A stretch of 39,281 nucleotides of DNA from positions 13,541-52,821 of the forward strand of contig DNXO01000098.1 in assembly GCA_003506895.1 (NCBI GenBank). The letters are read 5' to 3'. The number at the start of each line of letters is the position of its first letter. Position 1 is the stretch's first letter. Both the position numbers and the translations under genes were made by a program. Below are positions 1 to 7,698 of this stretch, in pieces. The DNA is from Acetobacteraceae bacterium (GTDB lineage Bacteria; Pseudomonadota; Alphaproteobacteria; Acetobacterales; Acetobacteraceae). The notes beneath the pieces were generated by a model. It searched no databases. It was not told where the DNA came from and was given only the letters and a program-made list of their open reading frames with translations.

Positions 1-75
1 TTAGTCGTCATGGCGGGCGAAGGCCATAGGCGTTAAAGCAGGGCGGAGTCACGTCGGTTTTTGATATGTGTCATG

Positions 76-151
76 GCCGGGCTTGGTCAGACCACCCACG
101 ATTTGCGGTCGCAGAACGAGAAAATTCGTGGTTGGCTACGCCAAGATCGGC
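76..151. repeat. Imperfect intergenic inverted repeat
   Basis: The arms at 76-104 and 121-151 are imperfect reverse complements around a 16-nt loop. Both carry CTTGG and CCACGA-type blocks, with a few mismatches and one or two small gaps. This looks like a palindromic intergenic element of the kind scattered through alphaproteobacterial genomes. The rest of bases 1-240 shows no gene I can support. I cannot tell copy number from one window. Confidence 0.45.
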
Positions 152-240
152 CCTTCTCCACTCAGTAGGGGCTGGGGGGTTGTTACCATTGGCCACGCGC
201 GTGCCGTGATTCTCGACCTCATCGATCTCCGCGGCCACTG

Positions 241-528
241 TTGGGACACGGACAGCCGGTAATAGTGGAGTCCCGTTCTGCGGGGCCATATATCGTCGGT
301 TATGCTGAAGCGGATTGCACCTTCGATAACGGCAAGATCGAAAAGCTACCGATCACGATCGGCGAAAATGCGCTACCCGATAGGTCGTGGCTGGTCGGCC
401 AAAAGCCGCGGCAAGGCGAACGGTATGTACTTGGTAGACCAACTCTGCAGGACTTAGACATCCGGCCACGCGATCTGATATCGGTAGTAGCCCGCTCCGG
501 CCGCAGAGATAGAGAGCCTGAGAGCTAG
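241..528 (+). CDS. Small hypothetical protein
   Basis: A 95-residue reading frame from a TTG codon; the frame is open back to a stop at 166-168 but has no better start. The translation reads like a real protein in its middle (residues about 15-85, with mixed charged and hydrophobic residues and no low-complexity runs), but I recognise no family. It ends 73 nt before the controller gene of the restriction-modification island and lies on the same strand. It could be a remnant cut by insertion of the island, or an unrelated small gene. No convincing ribosome-binding site is visible. Confidence 0.3.
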   Translation: MGHGQPVIVESRSAGPYIVGYAEADCTFDNGKIEKLPITIGENALPDRSWLVGQKPRQGERYVLGRPTLQDLDIRPRDLISVVARSGRRDREPES

Positions 529-549
529 ACCGAGAAGACCCGGTCGCAA

Positions 550-582
550 TGTGACGGATTGTCCGTAGACGGGAACGCTACA
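550..582 (+). promoter_or_regulatory. Controller-protein operator (C-box) upstream of the C-R operon
   Basis: TGTGACGGATTGTCCG at 550-565 has GAC-N5-GTC symmetry. It is followed by a second weak dyad (GTAG at 566-569, CTAC at 578-581), which gives the tandem-operator layout usual for autoregulated controller genes. The same 16-mer with one change recurs at 3180-3195 in front of the methyltransferase. From memory it resembles the TGTGAC...GTCCGTG operator half of the Esp1396I controller system. The distance to the controller ATG is 36 nt. A -10/-35 pair could not be fixed with confidence. Confidence 0.65.
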
Positions 583-601
583 TCCGGGATCATGTCGAAA
601 C

Positions 602-826
602 ATGACCGACTCGCTAGCTCTCTTAGCCGCAGAAATCAGGAAACGTCGAACTGCTCTTGGTTGGTCCCAAGAAGAGCTAGCTGAGCGCTGTAATTTTGAT
701 CGGACTTATATAAGCATGCTGGAAAGAGGCAGAAGAAATCCTTCTCTTCGAAACCTTGAGAAATTGGCTAGAGGGCTTTCAACTTCGGTTGCGAGTTTAA
801 CTTCCTCGCTTGATCGGAGGGTCTAG
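602..826 (+). CDS. Restriction-modification controller protein (Xre-type HTH)
   Basis: A 74-residue protein that is almost entirely one helix-turn-helix domain of the Xre/lambda-repressor class. Residues about 9-62 include the WSQEELAERCNFDRTYISML recognition-helix region and a following ERGRRNPSL turn. This is the size and shape of C proteins, which act as homodimers to delay endonuclease expression after a type II system enters a new cell. The next gene (candidate endonuclease) starts 2 nt after its stop, so the two are co-transcribed; the methyltransferase is convergent. The repeated dyad at 550-565 and 3180-3195 is its likely binding site. Codons are more A+T rich than in the flanking core genes, consistent with transfer. 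Confidence 0.82.
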   Translation: MTDSLALLAAEIRKRRTALGWSQEELAERCNFDRTYISMLERGRRNPSLRNLEKLARGLSTSVASLTSSLDRRV

Positions 827-828
827 AC

Positions 829-1821
829 ATGGCGCTTATACCGATAGACCAAGCGCACGCGCTTCAAATTCAAGCAGGAACTCTCGGGAGAAGGGCTGGA
901 CACGCATTCGAAGACGACATTGCCTCGCGCATCAACAGCTATACATATCCAATCTGGGTTAATGATACTGGCAACCAACATCTCGGTATCGGCGATCCAG
1001 CGTTCCTCCTGATAAGCTATATCGCTCGGGTTCTTCGATCAAGTATGATCGTATCTGCAACAGCCATATCCACCGGAGCATTGGCTACGTCCGAAGAAGG
1101 GCAGAAATGGCTCTCTATCAACGGAGCAAGTGTTAGAAGGTGCAAGAGCGATTTGGTGGTGACCATCTCCTTGTCCGATGGGCGTACACAGACCGTCGGA
1201 ATTTCGACCAAGCAGTGCAATAATACAGTGCCGACTAATGCACAGTTATATTTTACGACCGCGCGAGGATTTACGAAACTTTTACGCGATCACGGCATCT
1301 ATGTTTCTGATGAGGCATTGACTGGACTAAGAAGATTCTGTGGAGATGCAGGCTTTCGCCCGTTAGACTTTCCTAATGAACTTGAGGGTAGGTCCATTGA
1401 TCCAAGAAGGTATTTCTGGGAGGAGATGTCACAACCAGCTCAACAGGAATGGGCACATATCCTAACAAACTATCAGGACGCTGTGACCCGCCTTTTGTTG
1501 CAAAAGGCGTATATTGATGACCTGTTTGTGCCAGACTTTTTAATACATAAAACTCGGGCTAGCTCTTTGTGGGGGGATACCGAGGTTGCTATATATGCAA
1601 TCGAGGAACTTGTCCGGTTGTCGCGGATGTATCAGAAATTCGCAACACGGGAGTATAGCGTCCGGAAAGGAAGTTATCGGGACCCTCAAGGCTACTCCCA
1701 TCTCGCCCCTAGGTTTGGGATTGTACAGATGCAGCGTGGAGGTCAAGAGCAACATCCAGAACAATTACAATTCAATTTAGAGGCCGGGTATTTCTACAAA
1801 ATCGAGAACCTTGGTGGCTAA
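829..1821 (+). CDS. Candidate type II restriction endonuclease
   Basis: A 330-residue protein that I assign mainly by position: second gene of a C-R operon, with a GGAGG ribosome-binding site at 816-820 inside the end of the controller gene, convergent with a DNA methyltransferase. The sequence is compatible with the PD-(D/E)xK nuclease fold. E28 lies in an early helix (GHAFEDDIASRIN), D108 (CKSDLVVTI) precedes a beta-hairpin, and K128 sits in VGISTKQ, where serine (S126) takes the place of the usual D/E of the xK half-motif. The last 45 nt overlap the 3' end of the methyltransferase gene tail to tail. I do not recognise the specificity family. Low G+C and A/T-ending codons set it apart from the core genes. 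Confidence 0.65.
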   Translation: MALIPIDQAHALQIQAGTLGRRAGHAFEDDIASRINSYTYPIWVNDTGNQHLGIGDPAFLLISYIARVLRSSMIVSATAISTGALATSEEGQKWLSINGASVRRCKSDLVVTISLSDGRTQTVGISTKQCNNTVPTNAQLYFTTARGFTKLLRDHGIYVSDEALTGLRRFCGDAGFRPLDFPNELEGRSIDPRRYFWEEMSQPAQQEWAHILTNYQDAVTRLLLQKAYIDDLFVPDFLIHKTRASSLWGDTEVAIYAIEELVRLSRMYQKFATREYSVRKGSYRDPQGYSHLAPRFGIVQMQRGGQEQHPEQLQFNLEAGYFYKIENLGG

Positions 1822-3177
1822 GTGATTGGCCACCGCATATGCCAGCAATGGAGGAACGGCATTGCCGAGAGCCGTACGTATCGTTCCCTGCGTTCCAATA
1901 AACTTGAAACTATCTGGGAACGATTGGATCCTTGCAGCCTCCCTAATCGTGAGAGAACGAGTGGCGATCGGGTGAACATTTCGGCATCCCGAAATCATCC
2001 CAAACGTAGTTTGAACGGTCGAAGCCGGTTCTGCCCACACCTGACGCTTATAAGTTGTATTGTACCCCGACGGGGGACGCATTGAAAGATCCTCGTTGTC
2101 GTGAGCGCTACGACCCTCCGGTACATCCCAAAGCCAATTAACAACATGGTTTGGATGAGATACTGCCACATGAAGGTGGTCGCTGGATGTGTCGCCAGAC
2201 TCTAGAAAGGGAAGGTCTGAGCAGGCATCTCCGAAGGTTCGATAGGTTGCCGTTGTGTCGAACAGGCCTGGCTTTTCTCCATGTGTCGGCTGAGGAAAGG
2301 TTGGTTTTATGCTGATATCTTTTCGGACACCAATAAAGAAGACCCGCTCTCGATGTTGGGGAACGCCATATTGCTTGGCATTTGTCTCAAATATATTAAC
2401 ATTATACCCCAGATGCTCGAAAGCGGATTTCAGATCATCCTTCACGAGTCTCCCATCCTCATTTTTCATCGACGTCAGGAGTCGGACGTTTTCAATTAGC
2501 GCTATCTTGGGCCTAAGTATCCTTACGAATCGGAGATAATGCATCCAAAGGCCGTTGCGAGGATCGGTTATGTCGCGCTTTCCTGAAAGACTAAATCCTT
2601 GGCAAGGTGGGCCTCCAATTATGGCATCAAGCGTGCCTACCTTCGGGCATAATGCTTGGATTGCATCATCTGAAACTTCCAATATGTCGTGGCCCAATGC
2701 GGGCGTATTGGGAAAATTTGCCCTGTAAATGGCCCGAATATTGTCGTCCTTCTCGGCGAAGGCGTTAATAGAGAATCCCGCCCACCTAAAGCCGAGGCTC
2801 ATTCCTCCACAGCCAGAAAACAAGCTTATAGCTGAATATTTTGGCGCAGCAGAAGCTACATCAAATGATTTTATCAATTCGACATACTCGGAATTCGCGG
2901 GTGTCTTAGTGTAGCGGGCTAAACGGGACAAATCCTTTGGCACTTCAAAGTAGGCATGATCTTGGTATCTCTTGCGCCGCTTCACAACCGTACTGACAGA
3001 ATCTGGGTTCTGGAATGCTTCAGCAAGCCGTTGCCTCATTTTGTGAGGAAGCTCACTCTTTCCAAGCTCAAATGCTGACAGGAGGTGTTGCGATATACCT
3101 GTGAGTTCAGCGAGTTTGGCCTGAGAGAGACCAAGCTGCTCTCTGTGCTTCCGAAGGTCAGTTCCAGGATACATCAT
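1777..3177 (-). CDS. DNA (cytosine-5-)-methyltransferase with N-terminal HTH
   Basis: A 466-residue m5C methyltransferase that transfers methyl from S-adenosylmethionine to C5 of cytosine, protecting DNA from the partner nuclease. Residues 7-60 are an Xre-type helix-turn-helix (LSQAKLAELTGISQHLLSAF). The catalytic part shows motif I FSGCGG (120-125), motif IV GGPPCQGFS with catalytic C192, motif VI IENV (228-231), motif VIII QYGVPQHRERVFFIG, and motifs IX/X near the C-terminus (TIREAARIQSFPD, ALGNAVPP). An HTH fused to m5C enzymes is known in the SsoII/EcoRII-type group, where it represses the enzyme's own promoter. Together with the operator at 3180-3195 this implies two layers of control. 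It is convergent with the endonuclease gene. Confidence 0.95.
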   Translation of the reverse strand: MMYPGTDLRKHREQLGLSQAKLAELTGISQHLLSAFELGKSELPHKMRQRLAEAFQNPDSVSTVVKRRKRYQDHAYFEVPKDLSRLARYTKTPANSEYVELIKSFDVASAAPKYSAISLFSGCGGMSLGFRWAGFSINAFAEKDDNIRAIYRANFPNTPALGHDILEVSDDAIQALCPKVGTLDAIIGGPPCQGFSLSGKRDITDPRNGLWMHYLRFVRILRPKIALIENVRLLTSMKNEDGRLVKDDLKSAFEHLGYNVNIFETNAKQYGVPQHRERVFFIGVRKDISIKPTFPQPTHGEKPGLFDTTATYRTFGDACSDLPFLESGDTSSDHLHVAVSHPNHVVNWLWDVPEGRSAHDNEDLSMRPPSGYNTTYKRQVWAEPASTVQTTFGMISGCRNVHPIATRSLTIREAARIQSFPDSFKFIGTQGTIRTALGNAVPPLLAYAVANHLATKVLDFVEIPGL

Positions 3178-3179
3178 AG

Positions 3180-3195
3180 TGTGACGTATTGTCCG
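3180..3195 (-). promoter_or_regulatory. Controller-protein operator at the methyltransferase start
   Basis: The plus-strand sequence TGTGACGTATTGTCCG matches the site at 550-565 in 15 of 16 positions and keeps the GAC-N5-GTC dyad. It begins 3 nt upstream of the methyltransferase ATG (3175-3177) and covers the candidate -10 element. A controller dimer bound here would block transcription, the expected role of a methyltransferase-side operator. Confidence 0.65.
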
Positions 3196-3214
3196 AGAGG
3201 CGCGGATTCGTCAA
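3186..3214 (-). promoter_or_regulatory. Candidate methyltransferase promoter, possibly leaderless
   Basis: On the minus strand, TTGACG (3214-3209) and CAATAC (3191-3186) are separated by 17 nt. The -35 matches well; the -10 is weak. Only 8 nt separate the -10 hexamer from the ATG, so transcription would begin at or very near the start codon. No Shine-Dalgarno is present there. Leaderless transcripts are known in controller-regulated systems, so this is plausible but unproven. Confidence 0.4.
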
Positions 3215-3351
3215 GCCTTTATGGCAGGATATGCCGATTCCTTTGATTGTCGCGAGAGAACTGTAGCCGGTCGCGCTATCGTCACCGCCTACCGAGGGGC
3301 AGATGAGCGACCACAAGGGCGCGGGGATTGTCCTCGAGAAATCGCCGCCGG

Positions 3352-3840
3352 CTAGAGCGTGTTATGTGCTCTGCATGAAGTCAGCGGCCCGTGCCAACAG
3401 CCCTGCGCGCGGGCGGCAGCCGCCGCGTTGTCGCCGGTATAGCCCTGGTCGACGTAGGCCAGCGTCACGTTCTCACCTGTGACGTCCTGGACAGCCTCGG
3501 CGAGGCGGCCAACTTCCTCACGATCCCCGACATCGGCAGGCGTGACATGCAGGGTCAGCAGATGACCCAGCGTATCGACGGCCATGTGTACCTTCGAGCC
3601 TCGCTTGCGCTTGGCTCCGTCATATCCGGCACGAGCACCGCTTTCGGGCGTGGATCGTAGCGTTCGGCTGTCGATCACCGCAGCGGTTGGGTCACCTGGG
3701 CGTCCTGCCGCCATCCGCAGCACGGCCCGCAGATCTTGCGCCAGAGTCTTGAAACACTCCGCCGCCAGCCAGCGCTGGATTTGCTGATAAGCCGCCGACC
3801 ATGGCGGCAGATCATTCGGCATTGCCCGCCAACCGCTCCA
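3352..3840 (-). pseudogene. Truncated IS5-family transposase remnant
   Basis: Between about 3831 and 3397 the minus strand encodes a recognisable middle piece of an IS5/IS1031-type DDE transposase. It begins at WRAMPNDLPPWSAAYQQIQRW, continues with AVIDSRTLRSTPES (first catalytic Asp) and KRKRGSKVHMAVDTLGHLL, and ends soon after AYVDQGYTGD (second catalytic Asp). The usual N-terminal 40 or so residues are missing or out of frame, and the C-terminal part with the catalytic Glu is absent, replaced by an unrelated tail to the stop at 3352. The upstream continuation of this frame to 4197 is antisense to another gene and unlike transposase. It borders the restriction-modification island. I could not identify terminal inverted repeats. 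Confidence 0.8.
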
Positions 3841-3939
3841 CCACCACGCGGCTCGGTGCCAAAAACCGCGGGCAACCCGCTCGTCCCCGCAATGGGAACG
3901 GATATTGACTAATTTCCTATTATCATCTAAAAACCAACA

Positions 3940-4599
3940 ATGGAAGCCCAGCCCCAGCCACCCAACCCGCCCATAGACCTCCCGGCTCAGGCCTACCGCC
4001 ACCTGATCCACACCCTGGTCGCGCTTCTCCCCCCTCCCATAGAAAACACACCCGAAGCCACCCTCACCAGAAATCACGCCGCGATCGCCCGGGTCGCCGC
4101 CCTGACCCCCGTCAACGCCAATGAGGCCGAATTGGCAGCCCAATGCGTCGCCGCCCGCGCCCAGGCCGAGGACGTGCTGAGGCTCATCCGCCTCCACGCC
4201 GCTGACGTAAACCTAGTCATCAGACTCAACGCCCAGTACGCCGCGATGATCCGAGCCTCGCTGGCCGCCCACAGCCGATTGCTCCGCGAGCAGCAGCAGC
4301 GCCGGAAGCGTGAGACCACCCACGGCGCCACCGACCAGAACGAATGGACCCGCCACATCGCCGCCGAGGCCATGCTGGCCGCACTCCCTAGCGCCCCCAA
4401 ACCCCAACCAATCCAAAAACAAGAGACAAAATCCCAACCGCCGAAAGACGAGACGCCAAAGAGACGAACCTGGCCCGAACCCTCCACCGTCGCCCGCATC
4501 AACGCCCTTATTGACGCCGCGATGCGCTCCGCCGTCCCAGACTGGCAACCACCCGGCCTGCCACGCTCAAGGAACGCGCCCCAACAGCGATCGGCCTGA
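3940..4599 (+). CDS. Hypothetical proline-rich protein
   Basis: A 219-residue protein of unknown function. Residues about 1-35 are proline-rich (QPQPPNPPIDLP, LLPPPIE). Residues about 40-125 are alanine-rich and probably all helical (NANEAELAAQCVAARAQAEDVLRL and RASLAAHSRLLREQQQRRKRE), which could form a coiled coil. Residues about 150-219 are low-complexity P/K/Q-rich with a short helix (STVARINALIDAAMRSAVP). No signal peptide, membrane segment or catalytic motif is visible. It lies immediately beside the IS5 remnant. From memory, similar proteins recur in Acetobacteraceae genomes, but I could not verify that. The antisense frames here are poorer. Confidence 0.55.
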   Translation: MEAQPQPPNPPIDLPAQAYRHLIHTLVALLPPPIENTPEATLTRNHAAIARVAALTPVNANEAELAAQCVAARAQAEDVLRLIRLHAADVNLVIRLNAQYAAMIRASLAAHSRLLREQQQRRKRETTHGATDQNEWTRHIAAEAMLAALPSAPKPQPIQKQETKSQPPKDETPKRRTWPEPSTVARINALIDAAMRSAVPDWQPPGLPRSRNAPQQRSA

Positions 4600-4740
4600 C
4601 CAAAAGGCGCACGAACCGGTCGAGCCAGCCTCCGCCCACCATGACAAAGCAGGGGATCGCCGGCCCAATGCCATCACGGGAACCGCCGGCCTAAGCCCCC
4701 GGTTGCGAGCAAAGCCCACAGGTCCTATGCAGGCGGCGCG

Positions 4741-5931
4741 ATGGACCAGCCCGCGACCCGCGCCGAGACGGCCGACTCTCCCAGTCATACCCACGTCACA
4801 TTCGACGATGGGATAATGCTGGAGTGTGGCACCACGCTGCCAAGCCATACGGTCGCCTATCGCACCTATGGAACGCTGAACGCCGACCGCTCCAACGCCG
4901 TGCTGGTCTGCCATGCGCTGACCGGGGACCAGTATGTCGCCGAGGATCATCCGATCACCGGCAAACCCGGCTGGTGGACCGCCGTGGTCGGCCCTGGCCG
5001 TCCGGTCGATACCAACCGGTTCTTCGTCATTTGCCCGAACGTCCTGGGCGGCTGCATGGGCAGCACCGGCCCGCTAAGCCCCCGGCCGCGGGCGGACGGA
5101 TCGGACTCCAGCGAACCCTGGGGCACCGATTTTCCCCCGGTCACCATCCGCGACATGGTGCGGGCGCAGAAGCAGTTGACCGACTACCTGGGCATCCAAC
5201 GCCTGTTCGCCGTCATCGGCGGCTCCATGGGCGGGATGCAGGTGCTCCAATGGGCGGCCGCCTATCCCGATTCGGTGTTCGCCGCGCTGCCGATCGCCAC
5301 CGCGTCCTACCACTCCGCCCAGAACATCGCCTTCCATGAGGTCGGGCGGCAGGCGATCTTCGCCGATCCTGACTGGCAGGCCGGCCAATACTGGCGCCAC
5401 GGCCGCATCCCCGCCCGCGGCCTCGCCGTCGCTCGGATGTGCGCCCACATCACCTATCTGTCCGAGGAAGCCCTCACCCGCAAATTCGGCCGCCGCCTGC
5501 AGAACGCGCCCAAGGACAGCACCGAGGCGATCAGCCTGTTCGGGGAGATGTTTGAGGTCGAGAGCTATCTGCGCCACCAGGGCAGCACCTTCGTGCAGCG
5601 CTTCGATGCCAACAGCTACCTGACGATCACCCGGGCGATGGATTACTTCGACCTCGCGGCCGACTGCGGCGGCGACCTGGCGACGGCGTTCAAGGGCACC
5701 CGCACACGGTTCCTGCTCGCTTCGTTCACCTCCGACTGGCTGTTCCCCACCGAGGAAAGCCGTTTCGTCGCCAGGGCGCTGAACAGGGCAGGGGCCAACG
5801 TGTCGTTCGTGGAGTTCCCCACCGACAAGGGCCACGACGCCTTCCTGCTGGACGAACCGGACTTCCACCGCACGCTGGCGGGTTTCCTGCGCGGCTGCGC
5901 CATGCACGCCGGACTGGAAGCGCGACCATGA
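4741..5931 (+). CDS. metX: Homoserine O-acetyltransferase
   Basis: A 396-residue alpha/beta-hydrolase-fold enzyme that transfers an acyl group from acetyl-CoA (in some relatives succinyl-CoA) to homoserine, the committed step of methionine synthesis. Family marks include YRTYGTLNADRSNAVLVCHA (40-59), ANVLGG-type NVLGGCMGSTGP (100-111), the nucleophile elbow GGSMGGMQ with S162, D332 in FTSDWLFP and H365 in DKGHDAFLLD, which together form the catalytic triad. It overlaps metW by 4 nt (ATGA), the usual alphaproteobacterial operon. The ATG at 4741 has no strong ribosome-binding site, but the length and N-terminus fit the family. I looked for a SAM-II-like leader upstream and did not find one. Confidence 0.95.
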   Translation: MDQPATRAETADSPSHTHVTFDDGIMLECGTTLPSHTVAYRTYGTLNADRSNAVLVCHALTGDQYVAEDHPITGKPGWWTAVVGPGRPVDTNRFFVICPNVLGGCMGSTGPLSPRPRADGSDSSEPWGTDFPPVTIRDMVRAQKQLTDYLGIQRLFAVIGGSMGGMQVLQWAAAYPDSVFAALPIATASYHSAQNIAFHEVGRQAIFADPDWQAGQYWRHGRIPARGLAVARMCAHITYLSEEALTRKFGRRLQNAPKDSTEAISLFGEMFEVESYLRHQGSTFVQRFDANSYLTITRAMDYFDLAADCGGDLATAFKGTRTRFLLASFTSDWLFPTEESRFVARALNRAGANVSFVEFPTDKGHDAFLLDEPDFHRTLAGFLRGCAMHAGLEARP

Positions 5932-6566
5932 CCACCCACGATCCGGTTCGCTTCATCGCCAAGAACCTGCGCGTCGATCTGGCCGTGATCGCCGACATGA
6001 TCGCGCCCGGCTCCCGAGTTCTGGACATCGGCTGTGGTGACGGCACGCTGATCGACCACCTGTTCCAGACCAAGAACTGCGACGCCCGGGGTATCGAGAT
6101 CGATATGGCCGAAGTGACCCGCGCGGTCGCATACGGCCTGCCCGTGATGCATGGCGATGCGGACATCGATCTTCAGCACTACCCCGATGCCGCGTTCGAC
6201 TATGTCGTGCTGTCGCGCGCCCTACAGGCGGTGGAGCGCCCCCGAGCGGTGTTGCAGCAGATGCTGCGGATCGGCACGCGGGCGGTGGTCAGCTTCCCGA
6301 ATTTCGGTCACTGGCTGGTGCGCTGGCAGTTGCTGTCCACCGGCCGCATGCCGATGACCGCGACCTGGGATCGGCCGTGGCACGAGACGCCGAACATCCA
6401 TCCCTGCACCATCCGCGACTTCTTCGACCTTTGCGAGCAAGAGGGCTACGTCGTGGAACGCTGGCTCGCCGCCGATGAGGCCGGCCGCCGCTCGCCATGG
6501 CGCCGGGCATCCCGGATGGCCAACCTGTTTGGGGAGCAGGGCGTGTTCCTGCTTCGGCACCGATAG
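5928..6566 (+). CDS. metW: Methionine biosynthesis protein MetW
   Basis: A 212-residue class I SAM-dependent methyltransferase-fold protein. Motif I is SRVLDIGCGDGTLIDHL (about 28-44), followed by GIEIDMAEV, and the mid-domain AFDYVVLSRALQAVERP leads to a characteristic SFPNFGHWLVRWQLL segment and GRMP...W. MetW is the partner of MetX and, in organisms with this pair, is needed for or stimulates homoserine acylation rather than acting as a classical methyltransferase. The start codon overlaps the metX stop (ATGA), so the two are translationally coupled. Confidence 0.94.
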   Translation: MTTHDPVRFIAKNLRVDLAVIADMIAPGSRVLDIGCGDGTLIDHLFQTKNCDARGIEIDMAEVTRAVAYGLPVMHGDADIDLQHYPDAAFDYVVLSRALQAVERPRAVLQQMLRIGTRAVVSFPNFGHWLVRWQLLSTGRMPMTATWDRPWHETPNIHPCTIRDFFDLCEQEGYVVERWLAADEAGRRSPWRRASRMANLFGEQGVFLLRHR

Positions 6567-6576
6567 GATCGCCGGC

Positions 6577-7638
6577 ATGCCGCTGAAGGGATTGCGGCGA
6601 TCGGATGCTCTCGCGAATAGGTTGCCCCGCCGCGGTTCCCGGCGGATTCGCCTTGCCGTTCTGATATCGGTGCTGATCCATGTCGCGATCGGCGCCCTGC
6701 TGCTGGTCACCATTCGGCGCGAAGAAAAGGCGGAAATGCTGCCGCCGCCCGCGCCGGTAACAATGCTGTTCGACACCGGCCGCCGAGAGGGGCCGACGCT
6801 GCCCAACCCGGCCTTGCAGGCCACCCCCGGCCAACCGCCCACCGTTCCGCCGGCCGACGCGGTACCGCTTCCAACACCCCCGGTCCCGCCGGCAACCCGT
6901 CCCCTTCCGCCCCCGCCGGCAGCACCGCCGCCGGTTGAAGCGCCCGCGCCCAAACCGGAACCGGCCACCCCGACCGAGCAGACGCCACCCCCATCGCCGC
7001 CAACAGCGGAGCCCACTCCCCCTCCGCCTCCCCTGGCGCCCCCACCCCCACCCCTGCCAACAGCGGAGCCCACTCCCCCGCCGCCAGTGCCCAAGCCGGT
7101 TCCCAGACCGGCGCCGCCGAAACCGCCACCGCCCAAGCCGCCGCCGCCCAAACCGCCGGCACCGGCAAATCCGTCCGATTTTCCGGCTCCGACGAATTTC
7201 AGCTTTGGCGGGGCGCCGCCATCGTCAAAAGCGCCCGCTCGTCAGGCGGCACGGCCGCACATCCCGGGCACGATCGATATGTCGATGGGGCCGGCCTCAC
7301 GCGGGGCCGCAAATCCGACTCCGTATTCCGACAAGAATGACGATGCGGCCGGGGCCGACTGGCGTAACGCGCTAAGCCGGTGGGTGGCCGAACACGCCTA
7401 TTATCCCGATCAGGCTCGGCGTATGGGCGAGGAGGGCGATGCGATGGTTCACGTTATCGCCTCGTCCGACGGACGGGTGAAGGAAGTCGAACTGGTCAGG
7501 AAATCAGGATCGATGTGGCTGGATATCGCGCTGGTCGCGTTGTTCCGCGACGCCCATATCCCTCCATACCCGGGCGGCGGGAATGAGCCGCTCGAGTTCA
7601 ATTTTCTCATGCACTACGTCCTGATCCGGTCGCGCTAG
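6577..7638 (+). CDS. TonB family energy-transducer protein
   Basis: A 353-residue protein with TonB architecture. It has a short basic cytoplasmic N-terminus, one membrane anchor at about residues 24-44 (LAVLISVLIHVAIGALLLV), a long periplasmic proline-rich spacer (about 55-200, with many PPPP, PKPPPPK and EP repeats), and a C-terminal TonB domain of about 90 residues (WVAEHAYYPDQARRMGEEG ... GRVKEVELVRKSG ... LALFRDAHIPPYP-like). It should couple proton-motive force from ExbB/ExbD to outer-membrane receptors, though no exbBD lies in the window. I chose the ATG at 6577, 10 nt after metW, over an upstream in-frame start that would run through metW. Three short near-identical blocks (PTAEPTPPPP) suggest internal repeat expansion. 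Confidence 0.85.
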   Translation: MPLKGLRRSDALANRLPRRGSRRIRLAVLISVLIHVAIGALLLVTIRREEKAEMLPPPAPVTMLFDTGRREGPTLPNPALQATPGQPPTVPPADAVPLPTPPVPPATRPLPPPPAAPPPVEAPAPKPEPATPTEQTPPPSPPTAEPTPPPPPLAPPPPPLPTAEPTPPPPVPKPVPRPAPPKPPPPKPPPPKPPAPANPSDFPAPTNFSFGGAPPSSKAPARQAARPHIPGTIDMSMGPASRGAANPTPYSDKNDDAAGADWRNALSRWVAEHAYYPDQARRMGEEGDAMVHVIASSDGRVKEVELVRKSGSMWLDIALVALFRDAHIPPYPGGGNEPLEFNFLMHYVLIRSR

Positions 7639-7647
7639 TGGTCCGAT

Positions 7648-7674
7648 CCCGACGGAAGCATCCTGGCGGTCGGG
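7648..7674. terminator. Weak candidate bidirectional terminator
   Basis: CCCGAC (7648-7653) and GTCGGG (7669-7674) form a 6-bp stem with a 15-nt loop in the 60-bp gap between two convergent genes. There is no T-tract on either side, so the assignment rests mainly on position. Confidence 0.3.
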
Positions 7675-7698
7675 TGAACCCGTCCACCCCATCTGGTC

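Noticed and set aside
4600..4740. SAM-sensing riboswitch upstream of metX
   Set aside because: I looked for the SAM-II core pattern and found only a GCCGGC self-complementary pair; nothing convincing.
6222..7151. 309-codon minus-strand frame rich in Gly
   Set aside because: It is the antisense of the proline-rich TonB-like gene; glycine runs are the complement of proline codons.
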